Shown: positions 15,794 through 23,938, numbered from the stretch's first letter. The stretch is DNA of 37,436 nt from an uncultured Planctomycetota bacterium (GCA_903892515.1 CAITIS010000148.1:1-37436); one strand, 5' to 3'. Numbers and translations are program-made. Notes: generated from the sequence alone by a model not told the origin.

Positions 15794-16579
15794 ATGAAGC
15801 TGTTCCGCGTGATCGACGAGCGTTCGCAGGTAACTTACGCCTGGCAGAAGGACGAGCAGTTCTTTCGCATCGACGGCGACATCCTGGGCGAGTTTAGCCC
15901 CACCGACCAGCCGGTCCGCCCCGCCAGGATCCTGGCCCCCCTTCAGCCGCCGATGATCTTCGCCATCGGGCTGAACTATCGCGCCCACGCCATCGAGACG
16001 AACAAGCCCATCCCCGACGCCCCGGTGGTCTTCGCCAAGTCCGTCACGAGCATCAACCATCCCGGCGACCCGATCCTGCTGCCCAAGGCCGGTCCGACCT
16101 GCGTGGACTACGAATGCGAACTGGCCATCGTCATCGGCCGGACCGCCCGCGACGTGCCCGCCGACCGGGCCGGCGAATACATCCTGGGCTACACCATCGC
16201 CAACGATGTCTCGGCCCGTGACTGGCAGCAGCGGCTGGGGCAATGGGTGCGGGCCAAGAGCTTTGACACCTTCTGCCCGCTGGGCCCGTGCATCGACACG
16301 CAGATTGATCCGTCCGATCTCCATCTAACGACGCACGTCAACGGAGAGATTCGCCAGGATTCACGGACGAGCGATCTCATCTTTGACGTGCCTCACCTGA
16401 TTGAGTTTCTCTCGTCCGATCTGACGCTGCTGCCGGGAACGCTGATCCTGACCGGCACGCCATCAGGCGTGGGCGTAGCCAGACAGCCGCAGGTATTCCT
16501 CCGCCCTGGCGACGAAGTCATCTGCCGCATCGGCGGCCTGGGCGAACTTCGCAGCCCGGTCTCCGGCAAGTCCAGTTAG
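15794..16579 (+). CDS. Fumarylacetoacetate hydrolase (FAH) family protein
   Basis: 261 residues. FAH-family enzymes are Mg/Mn-dependent C-C hydrolases, isomerases or decarboxylases acting on acyl-pyruvate-type compounds. The metal ligands are E107 and E109 in DYECELAIVIG and D138 in ANDVSARDWQ. H65 in GLNYRAHAIE is at the usual catalytic-dyad position. GTILTGTPSGVG-type sequence (LILTGTPSGVGVA) and the C-terminal PGDEVICRIGGLGEL strand are typical. Length fits the single-domain FAH class with a short N-terminal lead. AAGGAG precedes the ATG at 15794. TATACT at 15767-15772 may be its -10 box. The exact substrate is undetermined. Confidence 0.9.
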   Translation: MKLFRVIDERSQVTYAWQKDEQFFRIDGDILGEFSPTDQPVRPARILAPLQPPMIFAIGLNYRAHAIETNKPIPDAPVVFAKSVTSINHPGDPILLPKAGPTCVDYECELAIVIGRTARDVPADRAGEYILGYTIANDVSARDWQQRLGQWVRAKSFDTFCPLGPCIDTQIDPSDLHLTTHVNGEIRQDSRTSDLIFDVPHLIEFLSSDLTLLPGTLILTGTPSGVGVARQPQVFLRPGDEVICRIGGLGELRSPVSGKSS

Positions 16580-16762
16580 GCCGCATTGCATGAAGCCGCG
16601 TCAGCGGCGGCCCAGCGTCCCGCAACGGCCGCCCCTGACGGGGCTTGGACTTCTTCCAACCTCTAACCCCAGGCTTCCGCCCCCAGAGAGAGAGGGGCAC
16701 AGAAGCATGCAGAGCGTTCCCCATCCTGAGTCTCGCATGCCCTTCCACGAGTACACGTAAGG

Positions 16763-16798
16763 GCATGACACCTTGCATGGCACCTTGCATGACACCCT
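16763..16798. repeat. 12-bp tandem repeat, three units
   Basis: GCATGACACCTT, GCATGGCACCTT and GCATGACACCCT in direct succession. Confidence 0.85.
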
Positions 16799-17180
16799 AG
16801 TCTCCGCGCACGGCCGCGCTGCGATGTCCCCCATTGAGATCGCGACAGGAATTACGCGGAGCCAAGAAGATACGTCCAGGGCGAACCGGCTTGGGCGCAA
16901 AAGAGCGTGCACCGGCCCTTCTGTAGAGCAACCTTCTATGAAAACTGATTGCGCTCTCCGGGCAGATGGGTCCGGGGAAGAAAGTTTTGAAAGTGAAGAG
17001 AGAGTCGCGCGAGAGTGTCGCTGGGGAGCCGCCCAGCGAGACACCGCCAGGCGCCGGATGCAGGCGCGATTGTGCGCATGGGTCCTGCTCACATGAAAAC
17101 CGGGCTTACGCACAACGTGGGCCAAACCGCGAATCTACTGGTGGCCATAATGTTACGCGGCCAGGGACGCCCTTCCAGAT

Positions 17181-17290
17181 GGTTCCAAACCGTGCCGAAT
17201 CGTTCCGTTTGGTTCCGTTTCGTTCCGTTTGGTTCCGTTTCGTTCCCAACGGTTCCGACTCGTTCCGGTTGGTTCCGCTTGGTTGCACCT
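17181..17290. repeat. Decanucleotide tandem array (SGTTCCGTTT units)
   Basis: Eleven 10-nt units. The best preserved, 17201-17240, alternate CGTTCCGTTT and GGTTCCGTTT exactly; flanking units drift. It ends 20 nt after the stop codon of the response regulator, on its downstream side. Confidence 0.9.
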
Positions 17291-17310
17291 TGCGGGAAAG
17301 TCGGTCCGGA

Positions 17311-18006
17311 TTACACCTCGCGGCGGTACTCGACCCAATGGATGGCGTTGCGGAGCAGTTCGGCCGTGGTGTCGAGGTGGAGCTTCTTTTTGATGTTCTC
17401 GCGGTGCGCCTCGATGGTCTTGATGCTGCGGTTGAGCTTCTCGGCAATCTGGCGAACGCTCATCCCCTGGCCGATGTAGTCGAAGACTTCGAATTCGCGG
17501 TCGGAGAAGAACCGCATTGAGCCCTTGGTGCCGCTCTGGCTGTTGTCGACGAAGCGCGACACGATCCCCTCGGCGATCTTCCCGCTGACGTACATGCCCG
17601 TATCCAGCGAGCGCCGAACGGCCAGGACAAGCTGGTCAGTCGGGTCGTTCAGCGCGACAAAGCCGCTGGCGCCGGCCCGCAGCATGTATTCGGCGTAAAA
17701 GCTCTCGTCGTGCATCGACAGCACGAGGATGACAAGCTTGGGGAACTCCGTGCGTATCGCCCTGACGACGTCGGTGCCCGCCCCGCCATGCGATGAGATG
17801 TCCACGATGGCCAGATCAGGCTGCTGCGCCCTGATTGCGTCCATGGACTCGCTCAGGCCGATGGCGTCGCCGCAGACCTGCATGTCGTCCTGATCGAGAA
17901 CCTGGGTGAGGCCCTTGACGACCACCGGCGAGCTGTTGACCAGCATGATGCGGCGTTTCCGAGGCCGCACGGCCACACCGGCGGGGCAATTCTGAACGGT
18001 TGTCAT
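17311..18006 (-). CDS. NarL/FixJ-type response regulator with a degenerate receiver
   Basis: 231 residues: a receiver domain (about 18-135) and a LuxR-type HTH (about 165-228; FFSDREFEVFDYIGQGMSVR, then QIAEKLNRSIKTIEAHR). D69 in LAIVDIS is at the phosphoacceptor position and S97 at the Thr/Ser switch. The metal-binding acidic pair that normally follows the first strand (LVDDHP) is replaced by N24-S25 in MLVNSSPVV, and the conserved Lys (GYVMK in relatives) is L119 in GFVALND. Phosphorylation-dependent control is therefore doubtful. It is an orphan: no kinase is adjacent. AAGGG lies upstream of the ATG. The first 17 residues are an unusual basic extension. Targets are unknown. Confidence 0.88.
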   Translation of the reverse strand: MTTVQNCPAGVAVRPRKRRIMLVNSSPVVVKGLTQVLDQDDMQVCGDAIGLSESMDAIRAQQPDLAIVDISSHGGAGTDVVRAIRTEFPKLVILVLSMHDESFYAEYMLRAGASGFVALNDPTDQLVLAVRRSLDTGMYVSGKIAEGIVSRFVDNSQSGTKGSMRFFSDREFEVFDYIGQGMSVRQIAEKLNRSIKTIEAHRENIKKKLHLDTTAELLRNAIHWVEYRREV

Positions 18007-18159
18007 ATTTCCCTTACTCTGGCGCAGACCCGACTCTGACCACCTAGGAGGAATCGTGAATTGATAAATTGATAGCGCTGCGGATTGGGGATTTCCACTG
18101 GCCGGGAAACGGTTGCCATGGTCTCACGGTACTTGGGGTGACCCTGCTAGAGCGAGCAG

Positions 18160-18338
18160 CGTGGCCGCTGGACGCCGCGACCACGGCACCCGGCTGTGGG
18201 TTTTGCCTTCGTAGCACAGCCGCCCTCGGCTGTGGTCTTGCCTTCGTGGCACAGCCGCCCCCGGCTGTGGTTTTTGCGGCCTGATCGCCGTCCTCTCACG
18301 CGGCCCACGCCCGAGGGCGGGCGTGCCACGGGTATGAA
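18160..18338. repeat. Repeat cluster: 37-bp block and family A copies
   Basis: 18160-18196 is identical to 6424-6460. A family A core without its right half follows at 18210-18230, then a nearly full family A element at 18246-18338 ending GTGCCACGGGTATGAAG. This fills most of the 340-bp gap between the response regulator and the end of rpiB; no gene is seen in it. Confidence 0.75.
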
Positions 18339-18346
18339 GGCAAGTT

Positions 18347-18790
18347 CTATTCCGCCGTCGATGGCGCGTCGATCATGGCGATTCTCGCGGCATGCCGGCC
18401 GCCTTCAAAGGGCGTGTCGAGCCAGGTCTGCACGATTTCGAGGGCGGCCTCAACGGAGATCATCCGCTGGCCGAGGGAAAGGACATTGGAGTCGTTATGA
18501 GCCCGCGACAACTGGGCCGAACGCAGATCCCAACACAGGGCACAGCGGACGCCGCGGACGCGGTTGGCCACCATGGCCTCGCCGTTGCCAGAACCGCCCA
18601 GAACGATGCCACGCGGGAACTCTCGCGCCGCCACGGCCTCAGCCACGGGGCGGATGAACACCGGGTAATCACAGGAATCGGCCGAAAATGTGCCGAAGTC
18701 CTTGACCTGGTGGCCTCGCTCGGCCAAGTACTGTCGAATCCGTTCCTTATAGGCAAAGCCCGCGTGGTCCGATCCAATGGCGATCTTCAT
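18347..18790 (-). CDS. rpiB: Ribose-5-phosphate isomerase B
   Basis: 147 residues. Interconverts ribose 5-phosphate and ribulose 5-phosphate in the non-oxidative pentose phosphate pathway. IGSDHAGF at 5-12 and the anion loop GGSGNGE at 65-71 are clear, followed by VRCALCWD and RAHNDSNVLSLG. The catalytic position that is Cys in E. coli RpiB is Ser67 here. This matches the actinobacterial subgroup, where a Glu (E71 here) acts as base. zwf and pgl elsewhere in the window belong to the oxidative branch, but rpiB is not in an operon with them. GGAG lies upstream of the ATG. Its 3' end abuts the family A element. Confidence 0.95.
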   Translation of the reverse strand: MKIAIGSDHAGFAYKERIRQYLAERGHQVKDFGTFSADSCDYPVFIRPVAEAVAAREFPRGIVLGGSGNGEAMVANRVRGVRCALCWDLRSAQLSRAHNDSNVLSLGQRMISVEAALEIVQTWLDTPFEGGRHAARIAMIDAPSTAE

Positions 18791-18886
18791 TTCATTCTCC
18801 TGCTCCCCCGCATTCTAGGCATGACGCCGGCCAGGTCAATGATCTGTAAGGCCAGCGTGAAGAGTTGCTCTGGGCTATGTTTAGGG

Positions 18887-18915
18887 TTGACAGATTGGAG
18901 ATTCGCGGCAATAAT
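18887..18915 (+). promoter_or_regulatory. Sigma-70 promoter of the second cold-shock gene
   Basis: A perfect TTGACA (18887-18892), a 17-nt spacer and AATAAT (18910-18915, 5 of 6) predict a start near 18922. This is the best promoter match in the window. Confidence 0.7.
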
Positions 18916-18921
18916 GCCCGT

Positions 18922-19109
18922 CGAAAGAAGGGCCGGCGAGAAGTTCGCAGAAAGTGTTTCTGGGGTCTGGCCGGTGGGCTCGGTAGGCGACCGGGCTCGT
19001 TTGCAGGATACGCCGAGCAAGTTGAGAGCACCATATCGTATTCTCACGTCCGCTACGGGAAGTATCTCTCGCATCCTCCGTTCCGCCGAAGAAACTAAGG
19101 AGCCGACGT
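18922..19109 (+). promoter_or_regulatory. Long 5' leader of the second cold-shock gene
   Basis: The predicted leader of ~188 nt ends in AAGGAGCC before the ATG. Its length is close to the leader at 12401-12581, but apart from the AGGAGCC end I see little shared primary sequence. Confidence 0.5.
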
Positions 19110-19310
19110 ATGGCTACCGGAAAAGTGAAATGGTTCAACGACGCGAAGGGTTTTGGTTTTATCACTGCCGATGACGGCACCGATGCCTTCGTCCACTACG
19201 GCGACATCGCAGCCGACGGGTTCAAGTCCTTAGCTGAAGGCCAAGCGGTCGAGTTTGAGCTGACCCGCGGCCCCAAGGGCATGAAGGCCATCAACGTCCG
19301 CATTGCATAA
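19110..19310 (+). CDS. Cold-shock domain protein (second copy)
   Basis: 66 residues, one cold-shock domain. RNP1 KGFGFI is at 13-18 and RNP2 DAFVHY at 25-30, nearer the canonical form than the first copy (DAFVHH). The first 29 residues are identical to the copy at 12582-12782; the ten differences are at 30, 34, 36, 45, 46, 48, 53, 58, 65 and 66. AAGGAG precedes the ATG. The gene is monocistronic, with its own strong promoter and a long downstream hairpin. Confidence 0.97.
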   Translation: MATGKVKWFNDAKGFGFITADDGTDAFVHYGDIAADGFKSLAEGQAVEFELTRGPKGMKAINVRIA

Positions 19311-19332
19311 GAACCCACGCTGAAGAACATGG

Positions 19333-19367
19333 TTGAACGCCGGTCCTGGCGTAGGACCGGCGTTCAA
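19333..19367 (+). terminator. Strong hairpin after the second cold-shock gene
   Basis: A perfect 14-bp stem TTGAACGCCGGTCC/GGACCGGCGTTCAA has a 7-nt loop and lies 22 nt after the stop. There is no U-run (CTTCCGCCC follows), so it may be an RNA-stabilising 3' hairpin rather than a classical terminator. Confidence 0.55.
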
Positions 19368-19539
19368 CTTCCGCCCCTCAGACACCATCAGGGTGCAGGC
19401 ACCAGGGAAACATGGTTGCCGCCCACCAATCAGGATGGGCGGAGCCCTGATTCTGCCGCCCCCTGCCATATCCCCCGCCTTTTACAGAACATCCAGCCAT
19501 TTTTGCGCATACGAATAGCTAAGGGAGCCCACCCTGGAA

Positions 19540-20157
19540 ATGGAATGGCCTATGCGACGCTCAGCATTGGCTGGCTTATGGATGGCAACAGCCTTGATGG
19601 TAACGGCAGCTTCGGTACTCGCCAAGGATCGGCACCCACCCGCGCTGGAGATGCTCGTCCACGATGAAAGTCTGCCTATTGGTTCGCCAGTCTCGCCGGT
19701 GGGATTCTCTTTGCGCGCTGACCAGCCCATCGGCACGCCAGTTCCGGCCGCTGTGGATCCGGTGGTCATGAAAGCCGCGAGGCAACCGGCCGTGACGCCG
19801 GCGTCCACTCGGCGGGGCAAGTCGCGGACGGTCATGATGGAGGTCACAGCCTACTGCCCCTGCCGAATCTGCTGCGGCCAATGGGCCGATCTGCCCATGT
19901 CGCTCCGGCGCATTGGAGGCGGCAAGGTGCCACTGGGGCTGCTGATTCACAGGAACGTCGGGTTCGTGGCTGGTCCGGGCAGTATGCCCATCGGCACGGC
20001 GCTCAGCATCCCGGGCTACCACGGCGGCCAGCCCGTTCGCGTGCTGGATCGCGGCAGGCTGATCACCTCCGGCCGGCTTGATGTCTTCCTGCCCACCCAC
20101 GCCCAAGCCCTGAAATGGGGCGTGCAACGACTGCCCGTAACGATCTATTACCCATGA
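19540..20157 (+). CDS. Exported 3D-domain (double-psi beta-barrel) protein
   Basis: 205 residues. An N-terminal signal peptide (about 1-28, ALAGLWMATALMVTAASVLA) precedes a low-complexity linker and a C-terminal 3D domain (about 98-205): MEVTAYCPC, then SMPIGTALSIPGY, VRVLDRG, GRLDVFLPTHAQALKWGVQ. The Asp residues in VLDRG and RLDVF are two of the three that name the domain. Such domains occur in peptidoglycan-lytic MltA/YocH-type proteins and resuscitation-like factors, so a cell-wall role is inferred. Cys residues in YCPCRICCG are unusual for the family and may form disulfides outside the cytoplasm. Start is either 19540 or 19552; AAGGGAG at ~19519 lies about 13 nt before the first. Confidence 0.82.
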   Translation: MEWPMRRSALAGLWMATALMVTAASVLAKDRHPPALEMLVHDESLPIGSPVSPVGFSLRADQPIGTPVPAAVDPVVMKAARQPAVTPASTRRGKSRTVMMEVTAYCPCRICCGQWADLPMSLRRIGGGKVPLGLLIHRNVGFVAGPGSMPIGTALSIPGYHGGQPVRVLDRGRLITSGRLDVFLPTHAQALKWGVQRLPVTIYYP

Positions 20158-20161
20158 AGGG

Positions 20162-20235
20162 GAGTCGGGAGTCGGGAAGCGGGAAGCGGTTGGGTGGCAT
20201 GGTGACGCTGTTGGCGTGACCATGTTGAGACCTGC
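20162..20235. repeat. Heptanucleotide array joined to a family D hairpin (inverse orientation)
   Basis: About four GGGAGTC/GGGAAGC units (20162-20190) run into GGGTGGCATGGTGACGC...GCGTGACCATGTTGAGAC (20193-20235). It is the mirror image of the arrangement at 7316-7409 and 12163-12336. Confidence 0.75.
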
Positions 20236-20343
20236 TCGACACACAACGGCTAAACGTGGTTGGGCCAACAAAAGTGTGGTCACGGCGCGGGGGCGAGTCT
20301 TAACATCGTCAGGCGGAAATCAGCAATACTTTAGGAGCTAACC

Positions 20344-21735
20344 GTGACTGAAATGTTCCAGGCGTCCAAGCCCATCGTGCCGGTTCGTGGCGTGCATCTT
20401 GATCTCAAGGGCGTGCCGCCCACATTCGAGCGGCTGATGGGCCTGCTGAAGCTTTTTGTCCGAGCCCGCTACAACGCCATCCTGGTGGAGTGGGAGGACA
20501 TGTTCCCCTGGACCGTCGATGAACGTTTCCGCAGCGAGACGGCCTACACTCCCGGGCAGGTGCGCCAGTTCGCCGCCGCTGCCAAGCAAGCCGGCCTGGA
20601 GATCATCCCGCTGGTGCAGTGCCTGGGGCACATGGAGACGCCGCTCTCGGTCCGCGGCTACGAGAAGCTGCGCGAGCGGCAGCACCTGGCCGATTGCCTC
20701 AACCCGCTGGCAGATGGAGCGCGCGAGCTGGTCGTGGCCATGGTCGAGGACGTGCTCAAGCTCCTGCCTGACGTTAAGCGGTTCCATCTCGGCGGCGACG
20801 AGGCCTGGAGCTTCGGGCAGCATCCCGACACGAAGGCGTACATCGAAACACACGGCAAGGGCGCGCTGTACCTGCACCACGTCGAGCCGATCTTGGACCG
20901 CCTCAACGCCCGCGGCGTCCGCCCGATCCTGTGGTCGGACATGATGCACGATTGGCCCACCGAGCCGCTCAAAGCCATCGGCCAGAAGGCGGACCTGTGC
21001 CCGTGGGGTTACACCGGCCATCCCGACAGCTTCACGTACCACAGCAACAGCAAGTACATCGCACGCTTTCACGAGCATGGCGTGCCGCTGTGGGGCGCTG
21101 CCTGCTACAAGGGCGCGGGGCCGCACGACGGCGACGTGCCGGATTTGAAGGAACAGCAGATCAACGCCCTGGGCTGGGCCGAGGTGTCGCAGCGGTATGG
21201 CCTCAAGGGCGTCTTCGCTACCGGCTGGAGCCGGTACAACACGTCGCTGGTGCAGTGCTATCCTACCGACGCGAGTCTGGACGCAATCGTCCTGGTGGCA
21301 GCGTGCCTGTACGATGGCAAGGCCCCCGAGCAGCCGGCCGAGGCGTGCCAGGCCGTGCTGAAGGAGGTCGGCGAACTGGAACGGTTCAGTGCCTGCAAGG
21401 CCACGATGGAAAAGCTCACCGACGTCCGCAACTGCGCCTGGCGCGAGATCAAGAGCCTGCGTGAGCAGATCGTCACCGAGACCGAGGACCCCCGCCGGCG
21501 TCACTCCGGCCAGTGCATGTCCATGCTCACCCGGCTGCACCACCACCTGGACAAGGGCGGCGTGCAGGCAATCGCGATGACGCGGCAGGCCTTCGCGGGC
21601 CTGATCGACGAACTGTGGATCGAACGCTACCTGAACGAGCGCCTGGCCCCGCTATTTGGCCAGATGGCCGAACTCGACCAGCAGGTCAAGCTGCTCGAAC
21701 CCGGCGCATACGCGGCGTTCCTGGCGGCGAAGTAG
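20344..21735 (+). CDS. GH20 enzyme, hexosaminidase D-like
   Basis: 463 residues; predicted beta-N-acetylhexosaminidase. The N-terminus RGVHLDLKGVPPTFERLM, the NAILVEWEDMFPW strand and IIPLVQCLGHMETPL match the pattern of animal hexosaminidase D (HEXD) rather than lysosomal or bacterial secreted GH20 enzymes. The catalytic Asp-Glu pair is D152-E153 in HLGGDEAW. PILWSDMMHDWP and the ATGWSRYN segment continue the TIM barrel; the last ~120 residues are helical. No signal peptide, so cytoplasmic. GTG at 20344 is the likely start because TAGGAG lies 6-7 nt upstream; an ATG three codons later has poorer spacing. It stands alone. Confidence 0.88.
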   Translation: MTEMFQASKPIVPVRGVHLDLKGVPPTFERLMGLLKLFVRARYNAILVEWEDMFPWTVDERFRSETAYTPGQVRQFAAAAKQAGLEIIPLVQCLGHMETPLSVRGYEKLRERQHLADCLNPLADGARELVVAMVEDVLKLLPDVKRFHLGGDEAWSFGQHPDTKAYIETHGKGALYLHHVEPILDRLNARGVRPILWSDMMHDWPTEPLKAIGQKADLCPWGYTGHPDSFTYHSNSKYIARFHEHGVPLWGAACYKGAGPHDGDVPDLKEQQINALGWAEVSQRYGLKGVFATGWSRYNTSLVQCYPTDASLDAIVLVAACLYDGKAPEQPAEACQAVLKEVGELERFSACKATMEKLTDVRNCAWREIKSLREQIVTETEDPRRRHSGQCMSMLTRLHHHLDKGGVQAIAMTRQAFAGLIDELWIERYLNERLAPLFGQMAELDQQVKLLEPGAYAAFLAAK

Positions 21736-22098
21736 AGCACGATCAGACGAGTCGCGGAAACACAGGGAACGAAAGCGGCGGCGGAAAGATCAAAGCCGGT
21801 GCCATGTCGGTGCGGTTCGGTGCGGTTGTGGGTGCCATGCCTTTACGCGGTACGCCGCGAAAAGGCATGCTGGCCACGAGCGCGACAGGCCACAGCGTGA
21901 AGCGGTTCTGTCGCCCCTTCGGGGCTCAAATGCTCTGGCCTTCATACCGGGGGCTTACGCCGCCCGGCTACAATCGTCCCGGCCCTTCGGGCCTCACTGA
22001 TTACCCATCAACACGAACTCACCGATTCTCCGATTCGGCGACTCAGCAATGGATCGATGGCGATCGATCAATTCACCAACGCCGAACGAACCGCTTCG

Positions 22099-22142
22099 CC
22101 GGATTCCCGTTTTCCGGATTCCGGATTCCGGAGTCCGGAGTC
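22099..22142. repeat. Short degenerate heptanucleotide array (CCGGATT units)
   Basis: About five or six units of CCGGATT/CCGGAGT. Related in sequence to the CCCGATT arrays, and to 30440-30483. Confidence 0.7.
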
Positions 22143-22226
22143 TTTGTCCGCGGCAGAACATGTTCACGCCGAAGGTGGGCCTCGCGGAACAACGCTCGAC
22201 CCAGCCTACTGCGCGAAGCCGGAAGC

Positions 22227-22320
22227 CCGAGTCCCGATTCTCGACTCCCGCTTCCCGACTCCCGATTCCCGATTCCCGATTCCCGATTCCCGATTCCCGA
22301 CTCCCGATTCCTGACTCCCA
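22227..22320. repeat. Heptanucleotide array (CCCGATT units) abutting serA
   Basis: About 13 units, CCCGATT with CCCGACT and CCCGCTT variants. The central five units are identical. It ends 3 nt before the serA stop codon, on the downstream side of that minus-strand gene. Confidence 0.9.
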
Positions 22321-22323
22321 TCC

Positions 22324-23937
22324 TCAAACATCCCTGCCGTCATCGGGCAGCGAGGGCAGGACCATGGCGTAGACCGAGTCGATGAAGTCCATCGTGCGCA
22401 GGCGGGCCAAGACGGCTTCATTGGCCGGGGCGTCGAGGTTCACGCTCAGCACTGCTTTGCGAGTCGACTTCTTGCGGCCAAAGGTCATGTGCCCGATGTT
22501 CACGCCGGCTGAGCCGAACGCGTCGCCGACCTTGCCGATGACGCCGGGCTGGTCGTTCAGGAACATCACCGCCAGCGGGCCTTCGGGCATCATTTCCATG
22601 CGGTAGCCGTCCAGGGCGATGATGCGCGGGAACTTCCGCCCAAACAGCGTGCCCACGGCCGTGCGCTTCTGGCCGTCGGTCTGAATCTCCACCTGCACCA
22701 GGCTGGCGAAGTCTTTGCTCTGCGCGGCGGTAATGACCTCGATGTCCACGCCGCGCTGCTGGGCCAGCAGCGGCGCGTTGATGACGTTGACCGTCTCGAC
22801 ATGCACGCCCAGCAGGCCCACGGCCAGGTACGTCGTCAGCACGTCGGTGTTTTCGCTGCTGACATCGCCGCGGTACACCACCTCGACCTTGCGCAGAGCC
22901 CCGGGCGTCACGGAGGCCAAAATCCGCCCCATCCGCTGCATCAACTCGGCGTAGCGCCGCATCACTGCCGGCATGGCGCGGTCAAAGCCCGGGGCGTTGA
23001 CGGCGTTGCGAATTTCCTGGCCGCGCAGGGCGTCCACGAGTTGGGCGGCCGCATCGAGCGCGACCAATTCCTGCGCCTCTTCCGTGCTCGCTCCCAAGTG
23101 CGGCAGGGCCAGCACCTTTTCGTGGGCGATGAGTTTCTTCTCCGCCTCACTGACGGGCGGCTCGTCCGTCCAGACGTCAATGGCGGCGCCGCCGACCTTG
23201 CCCGATTCCAGGCCTTCGAGCAGCGCCTGCGGGTCGATGATGCCGCCGCGAGCGGCGTTGATCAGCCGCACGCCCGGCTTCATCAGGGCGATCTGCGCCG
23301 CCCCGATCATATGGTCCGTCTCGACCGTCTTGGTCACGTGCACGCTTATGTAATCGCAGCGTTTGCACAGTTCAGAGAGGTCCTTGACCATCTCCATGCC
23401 GCTTTGCGCCGGGCCGCCGTAGTACGGATCGTATGCCAGCACACGCATATCAAAGGCGATCGCCCGCTTGGCCACGGCTGAACCCACCCGGCCCATGCCG
23501 ATCACGCCCAGCGTCTTGCCCGCCAGTTGCGTGCCCTGGAAGCGTTTGCGGTCCCACTCGCCCTTGACCAGCGAGACGTTCGCCGGCACGACCTTGCGCG
23601 ACAGCGCCAGCATCAGCGCGCATGCCAGTTCGGCCGTCGAGAGGGTGTTGCCGCCGGGCGTGTTCATCACGATGATGCCCTTGGCGGTGGCGGCCTTGAC
23701 GTCCACGTTGTCCACGCCCACGCCCGCCCGGGCGATGCAGCGCAGCTTGCCCGGTTCGGCCAGCACGGCCTCGGTCACCTTCACGCCCGAGCGAATAATC
23801 AGCCCGTCGTACTGGCCGATGATCTTGGCCAGCTCTTCCGGCGGCAGGCCGGCCTTGGTTTCGAACTCAACGTCGTGCTGGCTGGAGAGAAAATCCAGCC
23901 CGACCTGCGAAATCTTGTCACCCAGAAGGATTTTCAT
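22324..23937 (-). CDS. serA: D-3-phosphoglycerate dehydrogenase
   Basis: 537 residues, the long SerA class. Oxidises 3-phosphoglycerate to phosphohydroxypyruvate with NAD, the first step of serine synthesis. The NAD Rossmann motif is LGVIGMGRVGSAVA (143-156). Catalytic Arg230 (NAARGGIID), Glu259 (DEPP) and His280 (LALPHLGAST) are all present. An intervening domain follows (about 320-455). The C-terminal ACT domain (about 460-537, MVFLNDQPGVIGKVGDAFG and INIGHMTFGRK-like strands) normally binds serine for feedback control. The ATG lies 1 nt after the aminotransferase stop, so the two genes are one operon. Confidence 0.96.
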   Translation of the reverse strand: MKILLGDKISQVGLDFLSSQHDVEFETKAGLPPEELAKIIGQYDGLIIRSGVKVTEAVLAEPGKLRCIARAGVGVDNVDVKAATAKGIIVMNTPGGNTLSTAELACALMLALSRKVVPANVSLVKGEWDRKRFQGTQLAGKTLGVIGMGRVGSAVAKRAIAFDMRVLAYDPYYGGPAQSGMEMVKDLSELCKRCDYISVHVTKTVETDHMIGAAQIALMKPGVRLINAARGGIIDPQALLEGLESGKVGGAAIDVWTDEPPVSEAEKKLIAHEKVLALPHLGASTEEAQELVALDAAAQLVDALRGQEIRNAVNAPGFDRAMPAVMRRYAELMQRMGRILASVTPGALRKVEVVYRGDVSSENTDVLTTYLAVGLLGVHVETVNVINAPLLAQQRGVDIEVITAAQSKDFASLVQVEIQTDGQKRTAVGTLFGRKFPRIIALDGYRMEMMPEGPLAVMFLNDQPGVIGKVGDAFGSAGVNIGHMTFGRKKSTRKAVLSVNLDAPANEAVLARLRTMDFIDSVYAMVLPSLPDDGRDV

Positions 23938-23938
23938 G

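Larger units (their letters stand above)
16580..17310. other. 731-bp spacer without a convincing gene
   Basis: Downstream of the FAH gene and downstream of the convergent response regulator. It contains a fragment resembling the right end of family E (about 16695-16730), a 12-bp tandem repeat (16763-16798), an imperfect hairpin (17015-17044; GTGTCGCTGGG pairs with CCCAGCGAGACAC with a 2-nt bulge) and a decanucleotide array (17181-17290). Open frames here (for example 16773-17096) have no Shine-Dalgarno, no recognisable protein and an Arg-rich composition typical of chance frames. Confidence 0.6.
21736..22323. other. 588-bp spacer of hairpins and repeats
   Basis: No gene is supported. It contains a 10-mer direct repeat (CGGTGCGGTT twice, 21808-21827), a 15-bp hairpin (21836-21869, CATGCCTTTACGCGG with one mismatch), two GC hairpins CGCCCCTTCGGGGC (about 21912) and CGGCCCTTCGGGCC (about 21978), and two heptanucleotide arrays (22099-22142, 22227-22320). 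The second array ends just before the serA stop codon. Confidence 0.65.

Noticed and set aside
16773..17096. Possible 107-residue gene in the 731-bp spacer
   Set aside because: No Shine-Dalgarno, it starts inside a 12-bp tandem repeat, and the composition is Arg/Ala-rich without domain signal.
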